From the NCBI GenBank assembly GCA_036501845.1, contig DASXZO010000040.1:88316-152315 (forward strand): a DNA stretch of 64,000 nucleotides, written 5' to 3'. The translations under genes and the position numbers were made by a program. Positions 9,690 through 18,143 of the stretch are shown here, piece by piece. The notes under the pieces were generated by a model. It searched no databases. It saw only the letters and a list, made by a program, of their open reading frames with translations, and was not told where the DNA came from. How positions within the stretch are numbered: the first letter of the stretch is position 1; each line of letters starts with the position of its first letter. The DNA comes from JBBREP01 sp036501845 (lineage in GTDB: Bacteria; Actinomycetota; Acidimicrobiia; IMCC26256; PALSA-610).

Positions 9690-11897
9690 TCAACTCTTGA
9701 AGAGGAACTCGACCTGCTCGCCGAGGAGGTCCTCCACCTCGTCGGCGAGCGAACGGTTGTGGGCGAGGTCGGGATCGGCGTCGAGGATCCGCTCGGCGGC
9801 GCGCCGGGCCCGGCTCACCATCTCCTGGTCGCGCGGGATGCGAGCGATCTTGAGGTCGGAGAACCCCGACTGCCGCTCACCGAACACCTCACCGGCGCCG
9901 CGGATCTCGAGGTCGCGCTCGGCCAGCGCGAAGCCGTCGGTGGAGCTCGCCATGGCATCGAGGCGCGCCTTGCTCTCGTCGGTGGACGCGTCGGCGAGCA
10001 GGAAGCACCACGACTCACCGCCACCACGACCGACCCGGCCGCGCAACTGGTGGAGCTGCGACAGCCCGAAGCGGTCGGCGTCCTCGATGATCATCACGGT
10101 CGCGTTCGCAACGTCGACGCCCACCTCGATCACGGTGGTGGACACGAGCGCGTCGAGGCGGCCGTCGCGGAACTCGCCCATCACGGCCTCTTTGTCCTTG
10201 CCCGGAAGCTGCCCGTGCAGGAGACCGAGGCGCAGGCCCTTCAACTCCTCGTGCTGCAGGCGCTCGAACTCCTCGGTGACCGCCTTGGCCTGCACCTTGT
10301 CGGAACCCTCCACGAGCGGGCACACGAGATACGCCTGGTGCCCTTGCTCGACCTCGGTGCGGAGCCGCTCGTAGGCGACGGCGCGGTCGACCGGCTCGGG
10401 GCCCACCACCTTCGTGGTGATCGGAGTGCGGCCCGGCGGCATCTCGCGCAGTTCGGAACGGTCGAGATCGCCGTACACGAGCATTGCCGCCGTGCGCGGG
10501 ATCGGTGTGGCCGTCATCACGAGCACGTCGGGCAGACCGCTGCCGGTCCCGGTTCCGTCGCCGGCCTTCGAGCGCAGCATCGACCGTTGCTCCACGCCGA
10601 AACGATGTTGCTCATCGATCACCACTGCGCCGAGCGCCTTGAAATCGACACCTTCGTAGAGCAGCGCGTGCGTGCCGACCACGATGTCGATGCTGCCGTC
10701 GAGCAGGCCGCGGTGCAGCGTCTTGCGCTCGGCCGCGGTGGTGCGGTTCGTGAGCAACGCCACGTTGAGGGCGCGCTCGTTGCTGTGCTGTTCGAAGAGG
10801 CCGGTGCCTGCGCCGTCGACCGTGAGACCGTCGAGCATGCGGCGCGCCGAGAGGAAGTGCTGCTCGGCCAGCACCTCGGTGGGGGCCATGAGCGCGCCCT
10901 GGTGGCCGCCCTCCACCGCGTGCAGGAGCATCGTGAGCGCCACGACGGTCTTGCCCGAACCGACGTCGCCCTGGAGCAGCCGGTGCATTGGGCTCGGTCG
11001 GGCCAGGTCGGCGGCGATCTCTGCGTTGGCGCGCAGCTGATCGTTGGTGAGATCGAACGGCAGCTTGGCGATGAACTGTTCGGCGAGACGGCCGTCGGTG
11101 ACGTGGGTGATTCCCTGTTCGTTCGCCTCGAGCGCGCGCTTGCGCGCCACCAGACCGAGCTGCATGCGGAGGAACTCGTCGAACACGAGGCGCTCGCGTG
11201 CTTTGGTGACTTCGCCCATGTTGTTCGGCGCGTGGATCCAGCGGTAGGCATCCCAACGGGCTGCGAGCTGTTCGCCGCCGCCTTGGTCGTCGTCGTCGTG
11301 GAGCTCGGCGCTCGGCACGGGGTCGGCAAGCGAGCGGTCTTCGCAGCGGCGCAGTACCTCGCGCACGAGGCCGCGCAGCTGCCAGGTGTACACCTCGGCC
11401 TTGCCGCTCTGCGGGTAGATCGGCACGATCACGCCGGTCTTGTCGTCGCCCTGGCCGGCCCGGCCGATCACGTCGACCACGGGATTGGTCATCTGCCGCT
11501 TGCCCCGGTACACGTCGAGCTTGCCGAAGAAGGCGGCTTCGGTACCTACGGCGAGCTGCTTGTCGCGCCACGGCTGGTTGAAGAAGGTGACGGCCAGGAA
11601 CGATTCGCCGTCGGTGACGGACACCTCCACGAGGCTGCGGCCCTGGCGGGTGCGCCGGCCGCGCACCTTGCGGATCTCGCCGAACACCGTGGCTTCCTCG
11701 CCCACGCTGAGGCTGGCGATGTCGGACTTCTTGGTGCGGTCGACGTAGCGGCGCGGGTAGTGCGTGAGCACGTCGAGCACGTTGTTGATGTGGATGCCGG
11801 CCAAGCGCTCACCGAGCGCGTCGCCCACGCCCTTCAAGTCGGTGACCGGCTTCCGGCTCAACTCCCGCAGCGTCAACGGCCCCGCAGCTGCGCTCAC
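9690..11897 (-). CDS. recG: ATP-dependent DNA helicase RecG
   Basis: The product has 735 residues from the GTG at 11897 (VSAAAGPLTLRELSRKPV). An N-terminal wedge/OB domain is followed by superfamily II helicase motifs: LLQGDVGSGKTVVALTM (Walker A), VVIDEQHRFGVEQR (DExH-like), VMTATPIPRT (motif III), and QLRGRVGRGG (motif VI). RecG remodels stalled replication forks and branched recombination intermediates. The open frame extends 30 codons further to 11987, but those codons are the palindrome at 11944-11987, so the internal GTG is preferred. The usual upstream partner, the DAK2/FakA-type gene, is separated from it by an inserted plus-strand gene. Confidence 0.96.
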   Translation of the reverse strand: MSAAAGPLTLRELSRKPVTDLKGVGDALGERLAGIHINNVLDVLTHYPRRYVDRTKKSDIASLSVGEEATVFGEIRKVRGRRTRQGRSLVEVSVTDGESFLAVTFFNQPWRDKQLAVGTEAAFFGKLDVYRGKRQMTNPVVDVIGRAGQGDDKTGVIVPIYPQSGKAEVYTWQLRGLVREVLRRCEDRSLADPVPSAELHDDDDQGGGEQLAARWDAYRWIHAPNNMGEVTKARERLVFDEFLRMQLGLVARKRALEANEQGITHVTDGRLAEQFIAKLPFDLTNDQLRANAEIAADLARPSPMHRLLQGDVGSGKTVVALTMLLHAVEGGHQGALMAPTEVLAEQHFLSARRMLDGLTVDGAGTGLFEQHSNERALNVALLTNRTTAAERKTLHRGLLDGSIDIVVGTHALLYEGVDFKALGAVVIDEQHRFGVEQRSMLRSKAGDGTGTGSGLPDVLVMTATPIPRTAAMLVYGDLDRSELREMPPGRTPITTKVVGPEPVDRAVAYERLRTEVEQGHQAYLVCPLVEGSDKVQAKAVTEEFERLQHEELKGLRLGLLHGQLPGKDKEAVMGEFRDGRLDALVSTTVIEVGVDVANATVMIIEDADRFGLSQLHQLRGRVGRGGGESWCFLLADASTDESKARLDAMASSTDGFALAERDLEIRGAGEVFGERQSGFSDLKIARIPRDQEMVSRARRAAERILDADPDLAHNRSLADEVEDLLGEQVEFLFKS

Positions 11898-11943
11898 GTC
11901 CCGAAGGCTACGGCCCCCTCGCGACACAGCCCGCCCCGCGTGG

Positions 11944-11987
11944 GTGGTCCCGCGTTTGTCAGATATCGCTGACAAACGCGGGCCCAC
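11944..11987. repeat. Palindrome, left side of the AbiEi/DUF559 gene
   Basis: Arms 11949-11962 (CCCGCGTTTGTCAG) and 11969-11982 are perfect 14-bp inverted repeats around a 6-nt loop. The pairing continues outward to 11944/11987 with one mismatch. A very similar palindrome (12959-13002) lies on the other side of the gene at 12064-12987. It has no T-tract, so it is not a textbook intrinsic terminator, although it could work as one in an actinobacterium. Confidence 0.85.
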
Positions 11988-12063
11988 GGAAATGTCTGTC
12001 GCAACCTGCAGCGATCATCTCAAACAGCGCCGTCCTCCCCCGGCCGACTCGAGAGGAGGACCG

Positions 12064-12987
12064 TTGCCAGATCTCGCCCGACTTGCGCGCATCACCCGCC
12101 GGTCGTCACAACGCGGCCATTTCACCGTCGCCCAGGCCAGCCGCTGTGGAATCAACCGCCAGATGCTCTTCGACTGGGCGGGGCGCGGGATCCTCACGCG
12201 CACTGGACGAGGCGTATACCGCTTCGCCGCCGCCGGACCCACCACATGGAAAGACGACCTCGCCGGCTCTTTGCTCGCTACCGGTGGCACCGCGTCTGGG
12301 CGCTCAGCGGTCGCGCTCTACGGGCTCATCGGCCCGCCAGCGCGTTCGGAGGTGCTCGTTCATAGGAAGTCGCGGCACGCGATCAGCCCCCAGCACACCA
12401 CCCGCACGTCACCGAAACGCGATTACACAGTCGTTGACGGCTTGCGTGCGCTCCATCCAGTACGGGCGATTCTTGATGCCGCCCATCGCATGCCGCGCAA
12501 ACAGGCCGTCGACATGATTGAGCGCGCCATCGTGCGCGGACTCATCGACCCGTTGGAGCTCGAGCGGCGTGCGCGCGAGCTGCGCAATTCAAAGCGCCCA
12601 GGTTGCAGAGTGGTGCTGGGCATCCTCGCCGAGCTTCATCCAGAATTGGAGCGATCCCGCAACGAGTGGGAAGCGCTCGTCGTCCGACGTTGCCGCGAGC
12701 TCGGTCTCCCGGAGCCCGAACTCGAGTACGAGATCTGGATCGACGGCGAGCATTACTTCCTCGACGCCGCCTGGCCAGACCTGCTTGTCACGCTCGAGTT
12801 CGACGGCCGTGACCCCCACATGCGGCGGCATGTGCACGATCACGACAGCCGCCGGCGCAATGACCTGGCCGCGGCGGGTTGGACGCGGTTCGGAATCACT
12901 TCCACCGATGCTCGGCGCACCGACGCGAAGGTGTTTCGCCAAGTCGCACAGGCGCTGCGTGGTCCTGCGATTGTCAGGCATAGCTGA
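12064..12987 (+). CDS. AbiEi-type HTH plus DUF559 (PD-(D/E)XK-like) protein
   Basis: The product is about 307 residues. A TTG at 12064 is chosen as start because a strong GAGAGGAGGA site lies directly before it; no ATG lies nearby in frame. The N-terminal 60 residues (ITRRSSQRGHFTVAQASRCG..MLFDWAGRGILTRTGRGVYRF, abbreviated) have the winged-helix pattern of AbiEi antitoxins. The C terminus, with FLDAAWPDLLVTLEFDGRDPH and RRRNDLAAAGW, matches the DUF559 endonuclease-like domain common in actinobacteria. It lies on the opposite strand between recG and the DAK2 gene, which are usually adjacent. Palindromes flank it on both sides, and its stop codon lies inside the right one. No cognate toxin gene is next to it. 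It could be a solitary defence or mobile cargo gene (inference). Confidence 0.78.
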   Translation: MPDLARLARITRRSSQRGHFTVAQASRCGINRQMLFDWAGRGILTRTGRGVYRFAAAGPTTWKDDLAGSLLATGGTASGRSAVALYGLIGPPARSEVLVHRKSRHAISPQHTTRTSPKRDYTVVDGLRALHPVRAILDAAHRMPRKQAVDMIERAIVRGLIDPLELERRARELRNSKRPGCRVVLGILAELHPELERSRNEWEALVVRRCRELGLPEPELEYEIWIDGEHYFLDAAWPDLLVTLEFDGRDPHMRRHVHDHDSRRRNDLAAAGWTRFGITSTDARRTDAKVFRQVAQALRGPAIVRHS

Positions 12988-13002
12988 CAAACGCGGGACC
13001 AC
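12959..13002. repeat. Palindrome, right side of the AbiEi/DUF559 gene
   Basis: Left arm 12959-12977 pairs with right arm 12984-13002 (19 positions: one mismatch, one G-T). The outer arm GTGGTCC and the inner TTGTCAG match the left palindrome at 11944-11987. The TGA stop of the AbiEi/DUF559 gene (12985-12987) lies within the right arm. The element separates this gene from the convergent 3' end of the DAK2 gene. Confidence 0.85.
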
Positions 13003-13024
13003 GGGCGCCGGGCCGGCACCCTCG

Positions 13025-14716
13025 CTATTCGACGCCGACGAGGTAGGGGTAGAGGGGTTGGCCGCCTTCGTGGAACTCGACGTCGACGTGGGGGTGGGCG
13101 AGCTTCAGGTGTTCTTTGATGCGCTCGGAGTCGGCGGCGCGGGCTTCGGCGCCCACCACCACGGTCACGATCTCGCTGTCGTCGTCGACGAGTTCGTCGA
13201 GCAATGCAGCACAGGCCGCCGACGTCGTCGGCTTCGCCGCCACGATCCCACCGACACGCGCGATCGCGAGCCAGTCGCCCTGGCGGATATCACCGCACTC
13301 GGCCACAGAGTCGCGCACCGCCTGGGTCACCTCACCCGAGCGCACCCGGCCCAACGCCTCGGTGAACGCCGCGGTGTTCGGCCCAATCTCCTCGTCGGGG
13401 TCGTACGACACCAGCGCGGCCAAGGCTTCGATCACCGACGTGGTGGGCACCACCTCCACCTGCTTCGCCGTGAGCGAGTCGACCTGCTGGGCCACGGCGA
13501 TGATGTTCTTGTTGTTCGGTAGCACGATCACCGCGTCGGCATTGCACGCCTCGACCGCCTCGAGGATCTGCGCGGTCGACGGGTTCATCGACTGACCGCC
13601 GGCCACCACTTCCTGCACACCGAGCGAGCACAACAAGCGGCGCACGCCCTCCCCCACTCCCACTGCGACAACTGCGGTCGTGACCGGCTCGTGCGCGCCC
13701 GCCAACCCCACGTCCTCGGCGCCGCCGTGGGCCTCGCGCACCCAATCGGCCTCTTCGGCCGCCGACTCGCCCGCGGCCACCTCGTCGAACAGGTCGGTCA
13801 CGCGGATCTCGTGGGGCCGGCCGGCCTGGATCCCCGCTTCCACCGCGCTACCGATGTCGTTCGTGTGGATGTGGCAGTTGTAGATGCCGTCACCACCCAC
13901 CACCACGATCGAATCGCCGATCGTGAGCCACGTGTCGCGGAACGGTCCAATGGTCGTGTCGTCGGCGTCGAGCAGGTACATCACCTCATAACGCAGGCCG
14001 GCAATGTCTTCACCTGCGAGATGCCGTTCCACCGCGGCAGGCGTGGTGGTGAGCACCGCGGGCTCGGGCAGCGGACGGCCGTCGATCACGTGCTGCAACG
14101 CGGCGAGAAAGAGGGTGAACCCCGACCCGCCCGAGTCGACCACGCCGGCCTGGCGCAACGCGGCGAGCAGTTCGGGCGTGCGTTCGACGGCCCGCTGCGC
14201 CGCGGCCGACGCCGCGTCGACGAGCGCGTCGAGCGACAGACCGCCGTTGTTGGCCGCCGACGCGGCCGCGGCTTCACACGCCTCGGCGGTCTCGCGCGCC
14301 ACGGTGAGGATCGTTCCCTCGACCGGTCGCAGCACCGCGTCGTACGCGGCGTCGGCCCCGCGCCGGAATGCGGCCACGAGGTCGGACGGCCCGATCCACT
14401 CCAGCGGCTGGAACACCTCGGCGAAGCCGCGCAGGATCTGGCTCGTGATCACGCCCGAATTGCCGCGTGCCCCCATCAACGACCCGCGCGACAGCGCGTT
14501 GCACACCTCGGGCATCGCCTCGGCACTGCGCAACTCGTTGCAGACCGACTCGAGCGTGAGCGCCATGTTGGTGCCGGTGTCGCCGTCGGGCACGGGGTAC
14601 ACGTTGAGGCGGTTCAGTTCGTCCTGGTGGAGGCGCAGCGCGTCTCGGAACGTCTCGACGGCCCGGCGCAGATCGGCCGCACCCAGTCGTTGCAGGGGGC
14701 GGTCCGGCACGGGCAT
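13025..14716 (-). CDS. DAK2-domain fatty-acid-kinase-like protein (FakA/YloV family)
   Basis: The product has 563 residues from ATG 14716. The N-terminal DhaL/DAK2 domain contains LNVYPVPDGDTGTNM (residues 37-51), whose aspartates bind Mg-ATP, and SLMGARGNSGVITSQI. A middle segment has VVVGGDGIYNCHIHTND. The C terminus (AVIVLPNNKNIIAVAQQV and the region after it) is the FakA/YloV C-terminal domain. In Firmicutes FakA phosphorylates fatty acids bound to FakB. No fakB is in this window, so the substrate here is inferred. The frame is open to 14797, but that would overrun the divergent rpmB promoter. The gene normally precedes recG. Confidence 0.88.
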   Translation of the reverse strand: MPVPDRPLQRLGAADLRRAVETFRDALRLHQDELNRLNVYPVPDGDTGTNMALTLESVCNELRSAEAMPEVCNALSRGSLMGARGNSGVITSQILRGFAEVFQPLEWIGPSDLVAAFRRGADAAYDAVLRPVEGTILTVARETAEACEAAAASAANNGGLSLDALVDAASAAAQRAVERTPELLAALRQAGVVDSGGSGFTLFLAALQHVIDGRPLPEPAVLTTTPAAVERHLAGEDIAGLRYEVMYLLDADDTTIGPFRDTWLTIGDSIVVVGGDGIYNCHIHTNDIGSAVEAGIQAGRPHEIRVTDLFDEVAAGESAAEEADWVREAHGGAEDVGLAGAHEPVTTAVVAVGVGEGVRRLLCSLGVQEVVAGGQSMNPSTAQILEAVEACNADAVIVLPNNKNIIAVAQQVDSLTAKQVEVVPTTSVIEALAALVSYDPDEEIGPNTAAFTEALGRVRSGEVTQAVRDSVAECGDIRQGDWLAIARVGGIVAAKPTTSAACAALLDELVDDDSEIVTVVVGAEARAADSERIKEHLKLAHPHVDVEFHEGGQPLYPYLVGVE

Positions 14717-14775
14717 GCGCGGGTCACGATATCGGGGCTGGTACGCGCGACCCGGGGCACGCGAACCGGCGCTGC

Positions 14776-14781
14776 TACCGT
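14776..14781 (+). promoter_or_regulatory. Probable -10 element of rpmB (TACCGT)
   Basis: TACCGT fits the actinobacterial TAnnnT pattern and lies 33 bp before the rpmB ATG, leaving room for a short leader containing the GAGGTG ribosome site. No clear -35 is visible. Confidence 0.45.
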
Positions 14782-14814
14782 GTTCCGGTTCCCCCAACTG
14801 CGAGGTGCTCGACG

Positions 14815-15003
14815 ATGGCAGCGGTATGCGACGTGTGCGGCAAGAAGCCGCAGTTCGGCATGCGCCTCTCGCACTCGCACCGGCGCACCAAGCGGCGCTG
14901 GAACCCGAACGTGCAACGCGTGCGTGCGATGGTCGGTGGCACGTCGAAGCGGGTCAACGTGTGCACCTCGTGCCTCAAGGCCGGCCAGGTCACCAAGGTC
15001 TGA
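14815..15003 (+). CDS. rpmB: 50S ribosomal protein L28
   Basis: The 62-residue product MAAVCDVCGKKPQFGMRLSH has the L28 CxxC pair (CDVC) and the second pair CTSC, so it is a zinc-type L28 paralogue. RRTKRRWNPNVQRVRA is the family's basic core. It is a structural protein of the large subunit. A GAGGTG ribosome site precedes the ATG. It is transcribed divergently from the DAK2 gene, the common actinobacterial neighbourhood. Confidence 0.96.
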   Translation: MAAVCDVCGKKPQFGMRLSHSHRRTKRRWNPNVQRVRAMVGGTSKRVNVCTSCLKAGQVTKV

Positions 15004-15016
15004 GCGCAGCGACCCG

Positions 15017-15105
15017 GCCGAGCGAGTGCGAACCACTTCGCTCGGACAGCGAGACCGGAGTGAGGGAAGGCCCACCGGCCCGTGAGCGCACCGAACAAGA
15101 GGTAG
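15017..15105 (+). promoter_or_regulatory. 89-nt upstream element, copy 1, with mini-ORF MSAPNKR
   Basis: This copy aligns without gaps to 31660-31748 and 39377-39465. All begin GCCGAGCGA and share the block GAGGGAAGGCCCACCGGCCC. It ends with an in-frame GTG-AGC-GCA-CCG-AAC-AAG-AGG-TAG (15082-15105), whose last codons form the AAGAGGTAG ribosome site for the gene starting at 15114. This copy is the most diverged of the three: Glu-Ala codons became Ala-Pro, and the gap to the next start is 8 nt rather than 3. Confidence 0.8.
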
Positions 15106-15113
15106 GACACAAC

Positions 15114-15341
15114 GTGCAAGGCGTCGTCAAGCTGTTCGATCCGCTCACCGGCGAAGGCGTCGTGATGTGCGACACCGATCGCGGCGACCGGATCTTCGCG
15201 GCCAACGCGCTCGAGGGATCGCTGTTCCGCACTCTGCGCCAGGGCCAGCGGATCACGTTCGAGGTCGACGGTGACGGCCGCGCCACCACGGTGCGCCTCG
15301 GATCCGAACCCGACATGGGCATCGGCACCGCCGATATTTAG
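15114..15341 (+). CDS. Diverged cold-shock-domain-like protein
   Basis: The 75-residue product starts at GTG (VQGVVKLFDPLTGEGVVM), and LRQGQRITFEVDGDGRATTVRL matches the second half of a cold-shock domain. The RNA-binding motifs are eroded. The RNP1 position, normally KGFGFI, reads GEGVVM, and the RNP2 position, normally VFVHF, reads RIFAAN, so most stacking aromatics are missing. Length is close to that of CspA. It sits behind copy 1 of the 89-nt element, whose terminal codons supply its ribosome site. RNA binding would have to differ from canonical Csp proteins. Confidence 0.7.
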   Translation: MQGVVKLFDPLTGEGVVMCDTDRGDRIFAANALEGSLFRTLRQGQRITFEVDGDGRATTVRLGSEPDMGIGTADI

Positions 15342-15506
15342 AGAGAGTTCTGGCGTTCGCTCGTTCGTGCGCGGCGACCAGAGCACCAACCCGCGAGCGC
15401 AGCGAGCCCCTCGTGTGCCGGGAGCTCGCCGCGACGGTGAATGAGCGGGACGGGCAAGCGGAGCGCCAGCGGAGCTGCCGGTACCGCGACTGAGCTGGAG
15501 CAGTAG

Positions 15507-17309
15507 TTACGCGAGGCGCTCGCTGAGCGCAGTGAGTTGCGCGCGGAGCTCGGCGGGTAGGCGGTCGGCGAACTTGGCGAAGTGCTGCTCGATGAGCGGC
15601 ACCTCGTTGCGCCACGACTCTGTGTCGACGGCGCGCAGCTCGTCCATGGCACCGTCGCTCAGCGAGAGCCCAGCGGTGTCGATGGCGCCCGGCGCGGGCA
15701 GTCGACCGATCGCCGTGTCGACGGCAGCACCGCTCCCGCCGCAGCGATCGAACACCCACGCGAGCACGCGTGAGTTCTCGCCGTAGCCGGGCCACAGGAA
15801 CTTGCCGTTGGCGTCCTTGCGGAACCAGTTGACGTAGAAGATGCGCGGCAGGTTCGCGGCGTCGGTGGCAGCACCGATCTTCAACCAGTGGGCGAAGTAG
15901 TCACCCATGTTGTAACCACAGAACGGCAGCATCGCGAACGGGTCGCGGCGCAGGTTGCCGACCGCGCCGGCTGCGGCGGCTGTGGTCTCGCTCGCCATCG
16001 TCGAGCCGAGGAACACGCCGTGATCCCAATCGAACGCCTCGGTCACGAGCGGCACCACCGAGGCGCGCCGGCCGCCGAACAGGAACGCCGAGATCGGCAC
16101 CCCGGCCGGGTCCTGCCATTCGGGAGCCACGCACGGCACCTGCGAGAGCGGAGCGGTGAAGCGGGCATTCGGGTGCGCGGCGGGCACGTCCGATGCCGGC
16201 GTCCACTCGTTGCCCTTCCAGTCGGTGAGGTGCGCGGGCTTGTCGCTGGTGAGCCCCTCCCACCACACGTCGCGGTCGTCGGTGAGCGCCACGTTCGTGA
16301 ACACGACGTTGCGGTCGAGCGCGGCGATCGCGTTCGGGTTCGTGTCCTGGCCGGTTCCCGGCGCCACGCCGAACATGCCGAACTCCGGGTTGATCGCGTA
16401 GAGACGGCCGTCTTCGCCGAACTTCATCCAGCAGATGTCGTCACCGATCGTCTCGGCCGTCCAACCCGGGATCGTGGGCACGAGCATCGCGAGGTTCGTC
16501 TTGCCGCAGGCGCTCGGGAACGCCGCGGCGATGAACTTCGACTCGCCCTTCGGGTTCGTGAGCTTGAGGATCAGCATGTGCTCGGCGAGCCAACCGTCGT
16601 CGCGCGCCATCGTGGACGCGATGCGCAACGCGAAGCACTTCTTGCCGAGCAGCGCGTTGCCGCCGTAACCCGATCCGTAGCTCCAGATCTCGCGCGTCTC
16701 GGGGAAGTGCACGATGTACTTGTTGTCGGGGTTGCACGGCCACGCAACGTCGGCCTCGCCGGGCGCGAGCGGCGCGCCGATCGAGTGCACGCACGGCACG
16801 AACTCGCCGTCGGTGCCGAGCACGTCGAGCGCGCCCTGGCCCATGCGCGTCATCGTGCGCATCGACGCGGCCACGTACGCAGAGTCGGTGAGCTCCACAC
16901 CGATGTGCGCGATCGGCGAACCGAGCGGGCCCATCGAGAACGGCACCACGTAGAGCGTGCGACCTCGCATCGCGCCGCGGTACAGATCGAGCATGTCGGC
17001 GCGCATCTGGTCGGGCTCGCGCCAGTTGTTCGTGGGTCCGGCGTCGGCCTCGGCCTGCGAGCAGATGAACGTGCGGTCCTCGACGCGGGCGACGTCGCCC
17101 GGGTCGGAACGCGCGTAGAACGAGTTGGGGCGTTTCGCCGGGTCGAGCGGCGTGAACGTGCCAGCGTCGACCAGACGGCGGCACAGCTCGGCGTACTCCG
17201 CGTCGCTGCCGTCGCACCATTCGACGGCGTCGGGCTCGAGGATCGCCCGCCAGTGCTCGACCCACTCCAGCAGGCCGGCATGTGCCGTCGGCGCGTCGGT
17301 GCTCGTCAT
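15507..17309 (-). CDS. pckG: Phosphoenolpyruvate carboxykinase (GTP)
   Basis: The product has 600 residues, the usual size for the GTP enzyme. FPSACGKTN at about residues 264-272 is the kinase-1a P-loop with the reactive cysteine, and NPEFGMFGVAPGTG and FLFGGRRASVVPLV are further family signatures. It interconverts oxaloacetate and phosphoenolpyruvate, the entry to gluconeogenesis. It is monocistronic by position. The 165 bp between its 3' end and the convergent cold-shock-like gene hold no recognisable feature apart from GAGCGCAGCGAG-type sequence. Confidence 0.97.
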   Translation of the reverse strand: MTSTDAPTAHAGLLEWVEHWRAILEPDAVEWCDGSDAEYAELCRRLVDAGTFTPLDPAKRPNSFYARSDPGDVARVEDRTFICSQAEADAGPTNNWREPDQMRADMLDLYRGAMRGRTLYVVPFSMGPLGSPIAHIGVELTDSAYVAASMRTMTRMGQGALDVLGTDGEFVPCVHSIGAPLAPGEADVAWPCNPDNKYIVHFPETREIWSYGSGYGGNALLGKKCFALRIASTMARDDGWLAEHMLILKLTNPKGESKFIAAAFPSACGKTNLAMLVPTIPGWTAETIGDDICWMKFGEDGRLYAINPEFGMFGVAPGTGQDTNPNAIAALDRNVVFTNVALTDDRDVWWEGLTSDKPAHLTDWKGNEWTPASDVPAAHPNARFTAPLSQVPCVAPEWQDPAGVPISAFLFGGRRASVVPLVTEAFDWDHGVFLGSTMASETTAAAAGAVGNLRRDPFAMLPFCGYNMGDYFAHWLKIGAATDAANLPRIFYVNWFRKDANGKFLWPGYGENSRVLAWVFDRCGGSGAAVDTAIGRLPAPGAIDTAGLSLSDGAMDELRAVDTESWRNEVPLIEQHFAKFADRLPAELRAQLTALSERLA

Positions 17310-17411
17310 ACCGGGATTTTACGGCTCTCTTGCATGGCCGAGTCGAAGCGAGCCGGCTCCTGGTGCTTGCCCGTCCCTATCCGCCACAGCCCGATCGCAG
17401 ACCCTTGACGG

Positions 17412-17417
17412 TACGCT
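17412..17417 (+). promoter_or_regulatory. -10 element TACGCT giving a probable leaderless transcript
   Basis: TACGCT lies 7 nt before the GTG at 17425, so transcription would begin at or next to the start codon. There is no Shine-Dalgarno sequence. The same geometry precedes four other genes in this window. Confidence 0.5.
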
Positions 17418-17424
17418 CGGCCTT

Positions 17425-17661
17425 GTGGCAGTGCAGGCGTACATCCTGATCCAGACCGAGGTGGGCAAGGCCTCGAGCGTCACCGAGGAGATCCGAGCGC
17501 TGAAGGGCGTGACCACGGCCGACGACGTCACCGGTCCGTACGACGTGATCGTGAAGGCCGAGGCACCCTCGGTCGACGACCTCGGCAAGATGGTGGTGTC
17601 GAAGATCCAGCTCGTTGAGGGCATCACCCGCACCCTCACCTGCCCCGTCGTGAATCTCTAA
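17425..17661 (+). CDS. Stand-alone Lrp/AsnC ligand-binding (RAM) domain protein
   Basis: The 78-residue product VAVQAYILIQTEVGKASSVT matches the C-terminal RAM domain of Lrp/AsnC regulators (VTTADDVTGPYDVIVKAEA, then GITRTLTCPVV) without a helix-turn-helix. Such single-domain proteins form oligomeric alpha-beta sandwiches that bind amino acids, and they are common in actinobacteria and archaea. GTG at 17425 is preferred on the leaderless promoter; GTG at 17431 is possible. It is divergent from pckG by 115 bp. Confidence 0.88.
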   Translation: MAVQAYILIQTEVGKASSVTEEIRALKGVTTADDVTGPYDVIVKAEAPSVDDLGKMVVSKIQLVEGITRTLTCPVVNL

Positions 17662-17762
17662 AGAGCCAGAACAAACCGCAGCATCTGGTTCCGGCGCGGC
17701 GACCGCCCGGCCGAGCAGCAGGAGCCGGCGTATGCGGTCGCTCGCCGCCGAGCGCAGCGAGG

Positions 17763-18134
17763 CTAAACGACTTGCAGGATGCCGCGGATTCCTACGCCCA
17801 TGAGGAAGAGTCCGCCGAGGCCGTAGGCGAGTTCCATCCTGCCTTTGGCGCGCCACACGTAGCGGTACGAGTAGAGCAACCCCACGCTGATGAAGGCCAC
17901 GTAGCCGTAGAAGTAGTGCAGGCCCGGCGCCTTGTAATCCTTGCTCGACACGAGGACCGCGCCCGTGATCACCTGCAGCATGAGCGCGAGCTCGGCGAAG
18001 ATCACGCCCACCCACACCGGTCGGCCGCGAAAGCGCGGCCACTTCCATGCCGCGAGCGCGTACAGACCGCTCAAGGCGTTCAACACAATTGCGATGTAGC
18101 CCCAGTCACCGTGGAACCGCCGCAGAAGCGCCAT
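17763..18134 (-). CDS. Small four-helix membrane protein
   Basis: The product has 123 residues with four predicted membrane helices, at about residues 13-30, 41-63, 76-92 and 101-121. It carries a conserved-looking KDYKAPGLHYFYGYVAF segment with His and aromatic residues between helices 2 and 3. I do not recognise the family. It follows the acyl-CoA ligase gene by 9 bp on the same strand, so co-expression is likely. No catalytic motif is visible. Confidence 0.75.
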   Translation of the reverse strand: MALLRRFHGDWGYIAIVLNALSGLYALAAWKWPRFRGRPVWVGVIFAELALMLQVITGAVLVSSKDYKAPGLHYFYGYVAFISVGLLYSYRYVWRAKGRMELAYGLGGLFLMGVGIRGILQVV

Positions 18135-18143
18135 GGGCAGTGA

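Noticed and set aside
9561..11972. 803-codon plus-strand open frame opposite recG and rsmD
   Set aside because: The minus strand encodes complete RecG with all helicase motifs; the plus frame shows His/Glu/Val-rich shadow composition.
15342..15506. Possible RNA or small gene in the spacer between the cold-shock-like gene and pckG
   Set aside because: There is no stable pairing comparable to 33655-33900, no promoter, and only short GAGCGCAGCGAG-type sequence.
15888..17408. 506-codon plus-strand open frame opposite pckG
   Set aside because: It is an antisense shadow of a complete, motif-bearing PEP carboxykinase.
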